A DNA stretch of 64,000 nucleotides from assembly GCF_902150045.1 (NCBI RefSeq), contig NZ_CABFVU010000004.1, positions 372,001 to 436,000 of the forward strand, written 5' to 3'. The notes under the pieces are model-generated. The model was not told the origin of the DNA. It was given only the letters and a program-made list of their open reading frames with translations, and made no database searches. Source of the stretch: Chitinophaga polysaccharea (GTDB lineage: Bacteria > Bacteroidota > Bacteroidia > Chitinophagales > Chitinophagaceae). The translations under genes and the position numbers were made by a program. Below, one piece after another: positions 18,352 to 27,554 of the stretch (the stretch's first letter is position 1; each line of letters opens with the position of its first letter).

Positions 18352-18523
18352 TTTTGTCTTGGAACACTGATTTTGATGATTACTTTGATTTTGTTTTACA
18401 TTTTATTTTTATAATAACTAAGGGAGATATGTGCGGATCTATTCGCTTATATCTCCCTTAATTATTTTCAAACTCCAAAAACAAAATCAAAGTAATCATC
18501 AAAATCAGTGTTCCAAGACAAAA
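18352..18523. repeat. Long nested inverted repeat between two convergent genes
   Basis: Outer arms 18352-18397 and 18478-18523 are perfectly complementary over 46 bp and contain GTCTTGGAACACTGATTTTG. Inner arms TAAGGGAGATAT (18419-18430) and ATATCTCCCTTA (18449-18460) form a second stem. The element fills the whole gap, starting 2 bp after the patatin stop and ending 5 bp before the miaE stop. Its core GTCTTGGAACACTGAT is shared with the cluster at 10812-11089. It probably acts as a bidirectional terminator and is a mobile or amplified repeat family. Confidence 0.9.
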
Positions 18524-18528
18524 TCCAC

Positions 18529-19125
18529 TTAGTGCATGCGATCCCCGCGAACGGCAATGTTTTGCAGTATTTCGGCTTCCTTGTTCAGCCATTCCTGCCA
18601 GCGGGTGCGCACTCTTTCTTCGGGGAAATATTCGTTGGCCAGGTCAATGAAAAGGCGGTAGTGGCCTGCTTCAGATACCATGAAGCGGTGGTAGAAATCG
18701 CGCATATATTCATCTTCCAAACCTTCGCTCAGCAGGCGGAAGCGCTCGCAGCTGCGGGCTTCTATCAGGGCAAAGATCAGCAGGGCATCCAGGAAGCTGT
18801 CGTCCGGATGGCCGCCTTTTACCCGGTTATCCATGAGGGCATTTACATAATCATCTTTCCGTTGTTTACCTAAGGAAAGGCCCCGTTTCTTCATTTCAGC
18901 AAGCACCTGCCGGAAATGGCCCCATTCTTCTGTAACAATAGGCGCCAGTTCCTCTACCAGTTTTGTTCTTTCCGGGTTGCGCTGGATCAGGGAGATAGCG
19001 GAAGATGCCGCTTTTTGCTCGCAATACGCGTGGTCGGTAAGAATATCCTGCAATGAAATGGCCGCCAGGTTAACCCATCGTGGATCAGTAGGCAGTTTTA
19101 GTCCGAGTATTGATACTTTGCTCAT
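18529..19125 (-). CDS. miaE: tRNA-(ms2io6A)-hydroxylase
   Basis: A 198-residue ferritin-like di-iron protein. The expected iron ligands appear as EEWGHF, EARSCERF and SEAGHYRLF. By family it hydroxylates the isopentenyl group of ms2i6A at position 37 in tRNAs reading U-starting codons, using oxygen. I start at ATG 19125 (SKVSILGLKL); an upstream start at 19173 adds residues of low coding character in the promoter region shared with bioF. No miaA or miaB is adjacent. Confidence 0.9.
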   Translation of the reverse strand: MSKVSILGLKLPTDPRWVNLAAISLQDILTDHAYCEQKAASSAISLIQRNPERTKLVEELAPIVTEEWGHFRQVLAEMKKRGLSLGKQRKDDYVNALMDNRVKGGHPDDSFLDALLIFALIEARSCERFRLLSEGLEDEYMRDFYHRFMVSEAGHYRLFIDLANEYFPEERVRTRWQEWLNKEAEILQNIAVRGDRMH

Positions 19126-19205
19126 AGAAAAAACAGCGCTTAGGCTGTGGCTTTTTTGCGAAGATAACGGCAAAGTTTAAATTGTGCGCTGATAAACGCA
19201 GATCC

Positions 19206-20321
19206 ATGGGTAAAGACAATACTTCTTTTTTAACACGGTTGCTTGATGAGCGCCGGGAACAGCAGTCGTTCCGCGAGCTGAGGCTCCCTGGAGATAAGGT
19301 AGATTTTTGTTCCAACGATTACCTCGGTCTTGCCCGGAGTACCGCTGTGAGGGAGTATATCCACACCCTAATGGAAGAAAGGCATCCCGCGCATGGCAGC
19401 ACCGGGGCCAGGCTGCTGGCGGGCAATTACGAATGGATTGAATCAGTGGAAAAAGACCTGGCCGGTTTTCACGGGGCTGAAGCCGGGTTGCTGTATAACT
19501 CCGGTTATGATGCCAACCTGGGCGTATTTTCTTGCCTGGGCCGCAAGGGTGATACGATCATTTACGATCAGCTGATCCATGCGTCTGTCCGCGATGGGGT
19601 ACGTTTATCGGCTGCGCAGTCGTTTTCCTTTGCGCATAATGATGTGGACGATCTTGAAAAAAAGCTGAAGCACGGGCTGGGAAATATTTTTGTAGCGGTG
19701 GAATCCGTCTATTCCATGGATGGCGACCTGGCGCCGCTGGCCGCAATTGCCGCCATCTGCGAACAGTATGGCGCGCATCTGATAGTGGATGAGGCCCATG
19801 CCACCGGGGTTATCGGCAGCAGGGGAGAAGGGCTGGTACAACACCTGCAGTTAACAGCCGCCTGTTTTGCGCGCATTCATACCTTCGGGAAAGCAGTAGG
19901 TTGTCATGGCGCCGTGGTGCTGGGCTCGCGGATATTGCGCGACTACCTTATCAACTTCTCCCGTTCATTTATCTATACCACCGCATTACCACCCGCTGCC
20001 CTGGCCGCCATAGAGGCGGGTTATGCCACTTTCCCCTATATGCAGGCAGAACGGGAGCATTTGCAGTCTCTCATTACACAGTTCCGAGCCGGCATCGTAA
20101 ATACGGAGCTGTTGCCAGGCACCACGCCCATCCAGGCAGTGCTTACACGTGGCAATGAATATACCCGCAGCATCGCGCAGCGTTTGCAGCTGGAGGGCCT
20201 GGATGTGCGGCCTATCCTGCATCCTACGGTGCCAAAGGGCTCAGAAAGACTCCGCATTGTGTTGCACAGTTTTAATACCTCCGCAGAGGTGGCCCATCTC
20301 ATAAAAGTATTACAGGCATAA
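19206..20321 (+). CDS. bioF: 8-amino-7-oxononanoate synthase (alpha-oxoamine synthase family)
   Basis: A 371-residue PLP enzyme of the alpha-oxoamine synthase family. Visible motifs are FCSNDYLGLA, GSTGARLLAGN, VDEAHATGV and the PLP lysine in HTFGKAVGCHG. BioF condenses pimeloyl-ACP/CoA with alanine in biotin synthesis. Close relatives Kbl (glycine C-acetyltransferase) and Spt share the fold, and no bioA, bioB or bioD is adjacent, so the assignment rests on overall resemblance. ATG 19206 is preferred to an in-frame start at 19182, which adds only a short non-conserved tail. Confidence 0.78.
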   Translation: MGKDNTSFLTRLLDERREQQSFRELRLPGDKVDFCSNDYLGLARSTAVREYIHTLMEERHPAHGSTGARLLAGNYEWIESVEKDLAGFHGAEAGLLYNSGYDANLGVFSCLGRKGDTIIYDQLIHASVRDGVRLSAAQSFSFAHNDVDDLEKKLKHGLGNIFVAVESVYSMDGDLAPLAAIAAICEQYGAHLIVDEAHATGVIGSRGEGLVQHLQLTAACFARIHTFGKAVGCHGAVVLGSRILRDYLINFSRSFIYTTALPPAALAAIEAGYATFPYMQAEREHLQSLITQFRAGIVNTELLPGTTPIQAVLTRGNEYTRSIAQRLQLEGLDVRPILHPTVPKGSERLRIVLHSFNTSAEVAHLIKVLQA

Positions 20322-20373
20322 CTGGTTATGAAACAAATTTGATGTATTTTACATATTACATCCGACTTGTAAT

Positions 20374-22800
20374 ATGAGAATCATCCCCGCAGTTATCACC
20401 GCAGCAGTTACCTTATCGCTTACATATGCTTTCAGTCATAAACTGGGACAGATACCGCCATTGGGAAAGTTGTTAAGCCCGCAAACCGGCTTCTGGCAAA
20501 ATGCAGAGCCTATCGGTGAGTTTCCCCATGAGCAGCTGGTATTGCCTGGTTTATCAAGTAAAACGGAAGTTTGGTACGACGACCGCATGGTGCCTCATAT
20601 TTTCGCGGAAAATGAAGGAGATGCCTATTATGTGCAGGGGTATGTAACCGCGCGCGACCGCCTCTGGCAGATGGAGCTGCAAACATATGCTGCAGCCGGC
20701 CGTTTATCCGAAATACTCGGCCCTAAGCTGGTGCATTACGACCGGAAACAGCGACGCCTGGGAATGGTATATGCGGCAGAATACACGGTAAAAGAAATGC
20801 TGGCAGACCCGGCTACCAAAGAGGCGGTGACGGCTTACGCCGCTGGTGTTAACGCCTATATTGCCACACTTAGTCCCGCTACTTACCCCGTAGAATATAA
20901 AATCCTGGATTATAAACCGGAGAGATGGGATATCATCAAGTCGGCCTTATTACTGAAGTACATGGCGCATGATCTTGCCGGAGCCGCTAACGACCTCGAA
21001 TCTACCAATGCGCGCCGTTTATTTTCCCTGCAGGACTTTGAGCTGATGTATCCCGACTTTCATGAAGCTACAGACCCGATTATTCCGAAAGGCACGGCCT
21101 ATCCTAAAGCTACATTAAAATCAACCGCTCCGCCTGATAGTGTGCTTGCCATTGCAGCAGCATATATGAAGTTTAAAACAGACAAGCCAGATCCGGACAA
21201 CGGCAGCAACAACTGGGCTGTAGCCGGCAGCAAAACCCGCTCGGGGGCGCCCATTCTTTGCAATGATCCGCATCTGAGCCTGTCGCTTCCTTCACTCTGG
21301 TATGAAGTACAGATCCATACACCTGCTATGAATGTGTATGGAGCTTCCCTGCCCGGTGCGCCCGGTGTGATCATCGGTTTCAATGATCATATTGCCTGGG
21401 GCGTTACCAACGGAGAAGAAGACGTGAAAGACTACTACAGTATGCAGTTCCGCAACGGCCGCACTGAATACCTGTATAACGGCAGTTACCGCAAAGCAGA
21501 CCTGCGTGTGGAGAAAATAAAAGTAAGAGACGGCGCCGCGGTATACGATACCGTTGCCTACACTGCGTTTGGCCCCGTTATGTTTGATAATACGTTTCCT
21601 GACAAAACAACCGGTCAGAACTTCCTGGCCATGCGCTGGAAGGCGCTGGATCCTTCCAATGAGCTGGCTACATTCATCAAGCTGAATAAAGCCCGTAATT
21701 ACGATGATTATTTAAGCGCCATTAACGGGTATACCTGTCCTGCCCAAAACTTTATATTCGCCGATAAAGCCGGCGATATAGCCATCTGGCACAATGGTCA
21801 GTATCCTTTGCGCTGGAAAGACCAGGGCAAATGGATCATGCCCGGCAGCGACAGCACTTATGCATGGCAGGGATATATCCCTCATGATGAACTGCCTCAT
21901 ATAAAAAATCCCGAGAGAGGGTTTGTGAGCTCCGCTAATCAGCGCCCTACAGACAGCACTTATCCGTATGCGCTGTACGGTGAATACGATCTTTTCCGTG
22001 GTAAGCGCATCAACGAAAGATTAACTGCCATGAGCGCAATCACCACGCAGGATATGATGCAGCTGCAGAATGACGATATGAACCTGTTTGCCGCCGCCGC
22101 GATGCCTGTAATAAGGAAACATATAGATACCAGCGCTCTTACAGTACAGCAGCAGCCTTACTGGCAGCTGTTATCGTCCTGGGATTTTATGGCTACGCCC
22201 GACAGTAAAGCCGCCAGCATCTTCAACACTTTGTGGGCGCACCTGGAAGATACTATCTGGCAGGATGAGCTGCATCCTAAAGACACTACCATCCTGGTTT
22301 ATCCGCAATCTGTCACTACACTGCAATTGCTGCAACGCGATACCGCCTTTCATTTTATAGACAACATCAACACCCCGCAAAAAGAAACTTTATCGCAGCT
22401 GGTTCAGGGCGTGTTTGCTACCACAGTAGCGCAGCTGTCGGAGTTAAACAAAGCAGGCAGGCTGGAGCTGGGAAAAGCCCGAGGTACCGATATCAACCAT
22501 CTTTCCCGCGGTATTCCCGCCTTTAGCGCATTGCATTTGAACACTGGTGGTGGACAGCATATTGTGAATGCAACGAAATCAACGCATGGTCCTTCCTGGC
22601 GCATGGTGGTGCAGTTGTCGGATAAAACGGAAGCATACGGTATTTATCCCGGCGGGCAGAGTGGGAATCCCGGTAGCCCGTTTTATGATAACAGCATAAA
22701 TGACTGGGTAGCGGGTAAATATTACCTGTTGCATATTTTCAGTGAAGAGGAAAAAGATGACCCTGTAATCCGCTACAAGCTTGTGTTTACAGGGAAATGA
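20374..22800 (+). CDS. Penicillin acylase family protein (peptidase S45, Ntn hydrolase)
   Basis: An 808-residue precursor. After an N-terminal signal or membrane segment (residues 1-20) comes the alpha chain, a spacer, and the new N-terminal nucleophile Ser278 in DNGSNNWAV created by self-cleavage. The beta chain begins there with NDPHLSLSLPSLWYE and holds the expected HGPSWRMV near its end. Family members hydrolyse amides such as penicillin G or acyl-homoserine lactones in the periplasm; the native substrate is unknown. It is not evidence of antibiotic resistance. It has 52 bp between it and bioF. Confidence 0.88.
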   Translation: MRIIPAVITAAVTLSLTYAFSHKLGQIPPLGKLLSPQTGFWQNAEPIGEFPHEQLVLPGLSSKTEVWYDDRMVPHIFAENEGDAYYVQGYVTARDRLWQMELQTYAAAGRLSEILGPKLVHYDRKQRRLGMVYAAEYTVKEMLADPATKEAVTAYAAGVNAYIATLSPATYPVEYKILDYKPERWDIIKSALLLKYMAHDLAGAANDLESTNARRLFSLQDFELMYPDFHEATDPIIPKGTAYPKATLKSTAPPDSVLAIAAAYMKFKTDKPDPDNGSNNWAVAGSKTRSGAPILCNDPHLSLSLPSLWYEVQIHTPAMNVYGASLPGAPGVIIGFNDHIAWGVTNGEEDVKDYYSMQFRNGRTEYLYNGSYRKADLRVEKIKVRDGAAVYDTVAYTAFGPVMFDNTFPDKTTGQNFLAMRWKALDPSNELATFIKLNKARNYDDYLSAINGYTCPAQNFIFADKAGDIAIWHNGQYPLRWKDQGKWIMPGSDSTYAWQGYIPHDELPHIKNPERGFVSSANQRPTDSTYPYALYGEYDLFRGKRINERLTAMSAITTQDMMQLQNDDMNLFAAAAMPVIRKHIDTSALTVQQQPYWQLLSSWDFMATPDSKAASIFNTLWAHLEDTIWQDELHPKDTTILVYPQSVTTLQLLQRDTAFHFIDNINTPQKETLSQLVQGVFATTVAQLSELNKAGRLELGKARGTDINHLSRGIPAFSALHLNTGGGQHIVNATKSTHGPSWRMVVQLSDKTEAYGIYPGGQSGNPGSPFYDNSINDWVAGKYYLLHIFSEEEKDDPVIRYKLVFTGK

Positions 22801-22821
22801 TAAAAATAAGTTCAACAAAAT

Positions 22822-22851
22822 TTGGCTGGAAATAAATAATTCCTATCTTTG
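22822..22851 (+). promoter_or_regulatory. Consensus Bacteroidota promoter of tRNA-Lys
   Basis: TTG at 22822-22824 (the -33 box) and TATCTTTG at 22844-22851 (the -7 box) are separated by 19 bp, the classical Bacteroidota arrangement. It lies 31 bp upstream of the tRNA. Confidence 0.75.
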
Positions 22852-22882
22852 CACTCCGTTAAACAAAAAGACGGGGTAAAAA

Positions 22883-22955
22883 GATTCCCTAGCTCAGTTG
22901 GTAGAGCAATACACTTTTAATGTATGGGTCTTGGGTTCGAGTCCCAAGGGGATCA
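22883..22955 (+). tRNA. tRNA-Lys (anticodon UUU)
   Basis: A complete 73-nt cloverleaf: acceptor GATTCCC/GGGGATC (one G-U), D stem GCTC/GAGC, anticodon stem ATACA/TGTAT with loop CTTTTAA (anticodon TTT), T stem TTGGG/CCCAA around TTCGAGT, discriminator A. CCA is not encoded. A decayed integrase gene lies about 310 bp downstream, so the 3' end may once have been an attachment site. Confidence 0.96.
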
Positions 22956-22970
22956 CTGGAGAAACTTGAA

Positions 22971-22995
22971 ACCTGCGCACTGCGCGGGTTTTTTG
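22971..22995 (+). terminator. Terminator of tRNA-Lys
   Basis: ACCTGCGC and GCGCGGGT form an 8-bp stem (one G-U) around loop ACT, followed by a T-run (22989-22995) and more T-rich sequence. Confidence 0.88.
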
Positions 22996-23266
22996 TTTTT
23001 GGTCTATTTGTCAGTCTAGGATCAAGTGCGAAATTGCTTTTCGTGCTTACTTAGTTTTTATAGCCGATCAAACCAGATAAATATATCAGTTTTAGTCAGT
23101 CCTATACCGATCGATCAATGACCTATTCAATGACTTGTTGAAAGCCGTAATTTAGGTCATCGATTTAATTGAAAATGCTTGTGTGAAGTAGATTTTGAGA
23201 GAATCAGATGTGTTTTTCAGGAAAATCCTGAAGAGCCAATTTGATAACTTAAAAATGTGAAGTAAG
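22996..23266. other. Gap between tRNA-Lys and integrase remnant
   Basis: AT-rich sequence with no gene seen. It should contain the left attachment side of a former element, but I find no second copy of the tRNA 3' end in the window. Confidence 0.4.
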
Positions 23267-24577
23267 ATGAAAAGCAACCAAAAGCTTTCGCTCCTGTTTT
23301 GGCTATGGAGATCAAAAGCCTCAAAAACAGACGGCCGTGCCCCGATCTATGCCAGAATTACCATAGATGGCCTAGATGACGAGCTGTCAACATCCAGAAA
23401 AGTCCTGCCTGAACATTGGGACAATCAGCTCAAAATTGTAACTGACCCTAGCCCCGAAGGTCGTAAAACCAACAAGAAGATTATTGAAATGAGGACTGAC
23501 CTGGAACTTCATTTTCGGGCTCTTCAAAATCAGTTTGAAGAAGTAACCCCAGGGATGCTAAAAAATGTCTATAAAGGCATCCCTGCAAACGGCATTCAAG
23601 AAAACACAGATAAACCTGTCCAATCGGACCACACTTTATTAGAAGCGATAGACCTGCTCATAGTTGATTTTAAGGAGCAGGTGAAAGAGGGGACTAGATC
23701 TGAGCAGACATTAAAGCAGTGGCGTGCGACACGTCAGAAAATAATTGAGTTCGCCAAATACAAATCGAGTAACGATGGTTCAATCAGGGCAATTGACTTG
23801 CAACGTGAAGAAGATACTGATCCTGACAAATTTAAAATATGGGTTAAATCTCTTGATTCAGAGTTTGGGAATGAGTTTTATAAATATTCAATCTTAAAGC
23901 GCAGGGATTTTCTGGTAGGCACGAAATTAAAAAGAAGGCCCATCAATCTGCTCGAAGCGGCAGCACGGAAGCAAAGAATACAAAACAGGTAATTGACTTC
24001 GCGGTAAGTAAAAATGGATAGCGAGCAACACAATGGCAAAGTTTAAATGCTCAGGCGGAGACAAAGAAGTTGTTCCCCTTGAGTTGCATGAGGTTTACCA
24101 GATTTATGAGAAGCCAATGGATGTTGTCAGGCTGGAAGAAGTAAGAGACGCTTTCATAGGTCAGTGTTTTACCGGGTTTGCATTCCAGGACATTTATGCG
24201 CTTTCTCCGGATAATATTGTTAAGGTTGGTAAAGAAGGAGAGCCCTGCTTATGAAAAATCGGGGGAAAACAAAAATTAACGAAATGGTACCAATACTTCC
24301 TATAGTAGCTGATCTTATTGAGAAATATAAAAATCACCCATATTGTATCGCTAATAATAAATTATTTCCAATTAATTGTAATAGCCGATACAATGGCTAT
24401 TTAAAGGAAATCGCTGCGATATGTAGCATCAACAGGAAGCTAAATACCCACTTAGCGCGCCATACATTCGCAGACATCATGTTAAACAATGGAGTTCCGT
24501 TGGAAGATGTCAGTAAGATGCTGGGACATAAAAATATACGTACAACACAGCGGTATTGCAGAGTTAAGAAAGAATAA
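23267..24577 (+). pseudogene. Tyrosine recombinase/integrase, frameshifted remnant
   Basis: One ancestral integrase is broken into pieces. The N-terminal arm-binding and SAM-like part is read from 23267 to about 23950. Core-entry sequence QVIDFAVSKNG appears in another frame at 23986-24015, then WIASNTMAKFKCSGG in a third frame from 24015. A further shift at about 24250 separates the block ending EGEPCL from MKNRGKTKINE (24251 on). The catalytic end is intact in sequence: THLARHTFADIM, LGHKNIRTTQRY with the Tyr nucleophile. As in the Bacteroides IntDOT group, the first catalytic Arg is not seen in CFTGFAFQDIY. At least three frameshifts make it inactive. It is tRNA-adjacent, as for integrative elements. 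Confidence 0.87.
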
Positions 24578-24645
24578 GTAGAAATATGTCAACACTAAGA
24601 AAAACACTATTTACAAAGACCGGAAAATTGAAAAAGATTGCCTAG

Positions 24646-24755
24646 AGAGGCTGTATCATAAATAACTTTTACCCGATTTTACTCGGGTACCGGGTGGAGA
24701 AAATTTTCGTATATGCGATTCTCACACCCATTAAGTTAGTTATGATACAGCTTCT
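24646..24755. mobile_element. 110-bp MITE-like element, copy 1
   Basis: The element has inverted ends AGAGGCTGTATCATAA and TTATGATACAGCYTCT and an inner hairpin ACCCGA/TCGGGT. A second copy at 51637-51746 is the same length and differs at one base (the T at 24752, C in copy 2). No open reading frame is present, so it would be moved by a transposase elsewhere. The ends recall those of IS1182/IS5-type elements (resemblance only). It interrupts a terpene synthase relic. Confidence 0.88.
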
Positions 24756-25132
24756 ATGAAGGAATTTTGCCTATAGTTGATCATTGGTTTGATATGAGAT
24801 GAGGTAGTCAAAACTCGGTCACGGATACGGTATAGTTCCTGAAGATTACATTCCTCACATCTGTCATCATTATAAAGTGTCCATAACATGAATCTGCACA
24901 CAGGCTTCAGCCGCTCGGCACTTGCTGTTGGAAACCACTGAGAGGCGATATGGGCAGTCTTGGTCATCTTGTACTTTTTCCTGGTGGAAGGATCATTTTG
25001 ATACAGCACCAGATACTCTCCATCTATTCAATGTTGTTCTGTGATTTCCTGCAGGGTCTGGGCAAATGGATTTTTGAGCATGGGGAAAGGATAGTGAAAC
25101 CGGGATAGGATTGAGGTTATCTCTGTACTCAT
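24756..25132 (-). pseudogene. Terpene synthase family relic, truncated by the MITE-like element
   Basis: Read on the minus strand from ATG 25132, the first 34 codons give a terpene synthase N-terminus (FHYPFPMLKNPFAQTLQEIT). An in-frame TGA at 25030-25028 interrupts it, and the frame then continues through ASQWFPTASAERL to the aspartate-rich metal motif LYNDDRCEE. The coding similarity stops at the 110-bp element, whose end supplies the last residues and stop. The NSE/DTE triad and most of the C-terminal helices are missing. It would have made a class I terpenoid from a prenyl diphosphate. Confidence 0.75.
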
Positions 25133-25915
25133 AGAAATTTGGGTTATGTTGAGGAATTGATTATTTATTTACTGTCTTTGCCATGCTGATGACATCCTTT
25201 TAAAAAGGAGAATCGACTGCGCCGGTCTTTTTAATTACGGTTATTTTGATTACTTACGTGGTCTAAAATCAATTAAATCTATTTGGGTAGCTAAAAGTTA
25301 CAAAATATTGTCATTCTTTTCAAGAGAAAATCAATTTAATGATTCCACCGGCTGTACGGGGTGCCGCAAAAAAATCTTTTGTTTCCAAGGGTAAAAATCC
25401 GGGCCGGCTGTATCCTTATTACTGACCCCATTTGGGGAGGATTACTGATGTCTGCAATCCTAATTTAGTAAATATATGATTTAAAGAATACAATATATCC
25501 ATGTGAAGATACGATCCGATTCTTCCCCGGTATTTTCATCCCAGGTAGAGGAGTTTGGGTTGGCATTCCTGTATTGTCGCCTGGCCAACCGGGCCCGGAT
25601 ATTGCGGCGGTGCCCACTATATCAATTTGCCTTCTATGATGGTGCTGATGTAGGCATCGGGATGAAACACCGCCCGGATGCTGCCTGCGCTTAAATCTTT
25701 GAACGTTCCCGTCTTTTTTAGGTTAATAATATGCAGGTGTTGTCATACCGCCGGATTTATTATGTGTCTTTAGTAGTCATGCACAATTATCGTTTTCAGG
25801 CGCCTACTGAACTGCTATGCCCGTTGATATAAGACAATGGTCTTAATAAGGAATGTATTTGCTGACTTGTTAGGATAGCATATTACTTTATGCGGGATTA
25901 TAAACATACCTATTT
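25133..25915. other. Gene-poor, AT-rich gap with decayed sequence
   Basis: About 780 bp without an intact gene. The only protein-like trace is the short minus-strand fragment at 25617-25742. The rest has no recognisable ORF, RNA or repeat, and fits decayed island sequence. Confidence 0.5.
25617..25742 (-). pseudogene. Possible NTF2/SnoaL-like fragment
   Basis: A minus-strand reading frame of about 41 codons ends IRAVFHPDAYISTIIEGKLI then TAG. The FHPDA stretch with a following G-K resembles the core of nuclear-transport-factor-2-like (lumazine-binding type) proteins. There is no start codon context and no rest of the domain, so it is at most a scrap. Confidence 0.3.
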
Positions 25916-26521
25916 GTGAAGAAGTTGCAAACAGCTTTTGAAGAAAATATATGTGCCAGCATCGCACTGGGAAAGGAGGAAGCCTTAAATGCCATATTCG
26001 CCGAGTATTTCCCGCGGCTTGTTTTCTTTTCCGAATCGCTGATCCATAACAGGGAGGAGGCAAGGGATGTTGCGCAGGAAACGCTGATGCAGCTTTGGCG
26101 CAACCGGGAGCGGGTAGCTGTGTGGAAGGAAAAACATCTGGCCGCATATCTTTTTGTTGTAGCGCGGCATAAGTCTTACGACTATCTGAGGCATCTGAAC
26201 GTGAAGGCTGCCGGGCAGGAGCAGATAGTTGCACAAACGCAGGTGGAGGAAGCGGGTGCAGATATGACCATGATCTGCCAGGAAGGATGGGAAGAGATCC
26301 GGAGAAAAATTAACCGTTTGCCGGCGCCCATAGCCAAAGTGCTTAACCTTACATTTATTGAAGGGCTTACTACCGAAGAAATATCAACAGCGTTGAATAT
26401 GACCACCAACCTGGTCCGGGTAAAGCGCTCCCGGGGCCTGGAGAAACTAAGAATGTTTTTTAATAATCAATCAGAACAACTGTCTCAAAGTATTTTAGGA
26501 AATAGTGTAATGATTTCCTGA
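25916..26521 (+). CDS. ECF-type RNA polymerase sigma factor
   Basis: A 201-residue protein starting with GTG at 25916. Region 2 (residues about 25-90) includes EARDVAQETLMQLWRNRE, and region 4 (about 130-180) includes LTFIEGLTTEEIST and a helix-turn-helix. It would direct transcription of a small regulon. No FecR or other anti-sigma gene is adjacent; the next gene, 90 bp on, is an ABC ATPase in the same direction. I infer that it controls the ABC-MutS block that follows, perhaps with signalling from the second sigma/FecR pair at 33934-35792. Confidence 0.9.
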   Translation: MKKLQTAFEENICASIALGKEEALNAIFAEYFPRLVFFSESLIHNREEARDVAQETLMQLWRNRERVAVWKEKHLAAYLFVVARHKSYDYLRHLNVKAAGQEQIVAQTQVEEAGADMTMICQEGWEEIRRKINRLPAPIAKVLNLTFIEGLTTEEISTALNMTTNLVRVKRSRGLEKLRMFFNNQSEQLSQSILGNSVMIS

Positions 26522-26611
26522 TTCAGACGTATTATCTGCAGTAATGCAATACACGAAGCGCAATACGAGCTTCTTTTTAATATTTATCTGCTTGTTAAAA
26601 ACTCAGTTTCA

Positions 26612-27553
26612 ATGACCGCTATACTAAAAATAGAAGGTTTATCGCACCGGTATACCAGCCAGTGGGCTTTGCGTAACATTAATGTGGAGATAGCCCGGAA
26701 TGGCGTGGTTGGATTGGTAGGATCTAATGGCGCGGGCAAGTCCACTACGATGAACATTGTCTGCGGCACGCTTAAACAGACAGAAGGTAAGGTGTTTATC
26801 ATGGGTACGGATATAGAGAAGGATCCCGAATCGGGAAGAAGTAAAATCGGTTTCCTGCCTCAGCAAGTCCCTTTGTACCTGGACCTCACGGTAACGGAGT
26901 ACCTGCGGTACGTGGCCAACTTAAGGCAGATCCCGCAGTCGCTTGTAAAAAACGCTTGTGAAAAAGTAATGGAACGTTGTAGTATCACCCATGTGGCTAA
27001 ACGGCTTGTCGGAAACCTGTCCGGCGGATATCGGCAGCGGGTGGCCATTGCACAGGCAATTATCCATGAACCTCCTGTTGTTGTTATGGATGAGCCTACC
27101 AATGGTTTGGACCCCAATCAGATTATTGAAGTGAGGAAACTCATTACAGAGATCGGGCAAAATTCGCTGGTGTTGTTGTCGTCTCACCTCTTGTCAGAAG
27201 TGCATATGCTTTGTCGTGATATCATCATGATTGAAGACGGCAAAATCGTATTCTCTGACAGTATGCAGAACTTCAGAAGTTACCTGCGTATTGGCAGAAT
27301 ACAGGTACGGATGGAGAATCCGCCGCCTGCTGCCGTACTCGCTGGACTGAAGGGGATTGTCCGTACAGAAGAGATAGACAGCAGGAGCCTGTACATCTAT
27401 TTTGACGACACCCCGGACGAGGTAGTGGACCTCCTGGTAAAGGAGAGTGTGGCAAACAGCTGGGGCATAAGGGAGATTAGCCCGGACCAGGCCTCCCTGG
27501 ACGATATTTTTCATCAATTATCAAAACGCTCATCATCAAGTTTAAACCAATAG
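26612..27553 (+). CDS. ABC transporter ATP-binding protein (GldA/CcmA type)
   Basis: A 313-residue ATPase. Walker A is GSNGAGKST (residues 37-45), the ABC signature is LSGGYRQRVAIAQA and Walker B is VVVMDEPTNGLD, with H-loop LLSSHLLSEV. The C-terminal 90 residues form the extra domain common in ABC-2 exporters. The next gene, one base later, is its permease. With that fused permease/auxiliary protein it resembles the GldA-GldF-GldG set. Transport direction is most likely export; cargo is unknown. Confidence 0.93.
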   Translation: MTAILKIEGLSHRYTSQWALRNINVEIARNGVVGLVGSNGAGKSTTMNIVCGTLKQTEGKVFIMGTDIEKDPESGRSKIGFLPQQVPLYLDLTVTEYLRYVANLRQIPQSLVKNACEKVMERCSITHVAKRLVGNLSGGYRQRVAIAQAIIHEPPVVVMDEPTNGLDPNQIIEVRKLITEIGQNSLVLLSSHLLSEVHMLCRDIIMIEDGKIVFSDSMQNFRSYLRIGRIQVRMENPPPAAVLAGLKGIVRTEEIDSRSLYIYFDDTPDEVVDLLVKESVANSWGIREISPDQASLDDIFHQLSKRSSSSLNQ

Positions 27554-27554
27554 G

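Noticed and set aside
20374..22800. Penicillin acylase as an antibiotic-resistance gene
   Set aside because: The family hydrolyses many amides and the native substrate is unknown; it is not a beta-lactamase.
22883..23010. Defined attL/attR pair
   Set aside because: No second copy of the tRNA 3' sequence was found in the window, so attachment sites cannot be placed.
24251..24577. A separate small integrase gene
   Set aside because: It is the C-terminal frame of the same frameshifted integrase; the upstream frames contain the matching preceding residues.
25503..25694. Plus-strand 63-codon ORF
   Set aside because: It is overlapped by a more protein-like minus-strand fragment, and its sequence has no recognisable features.
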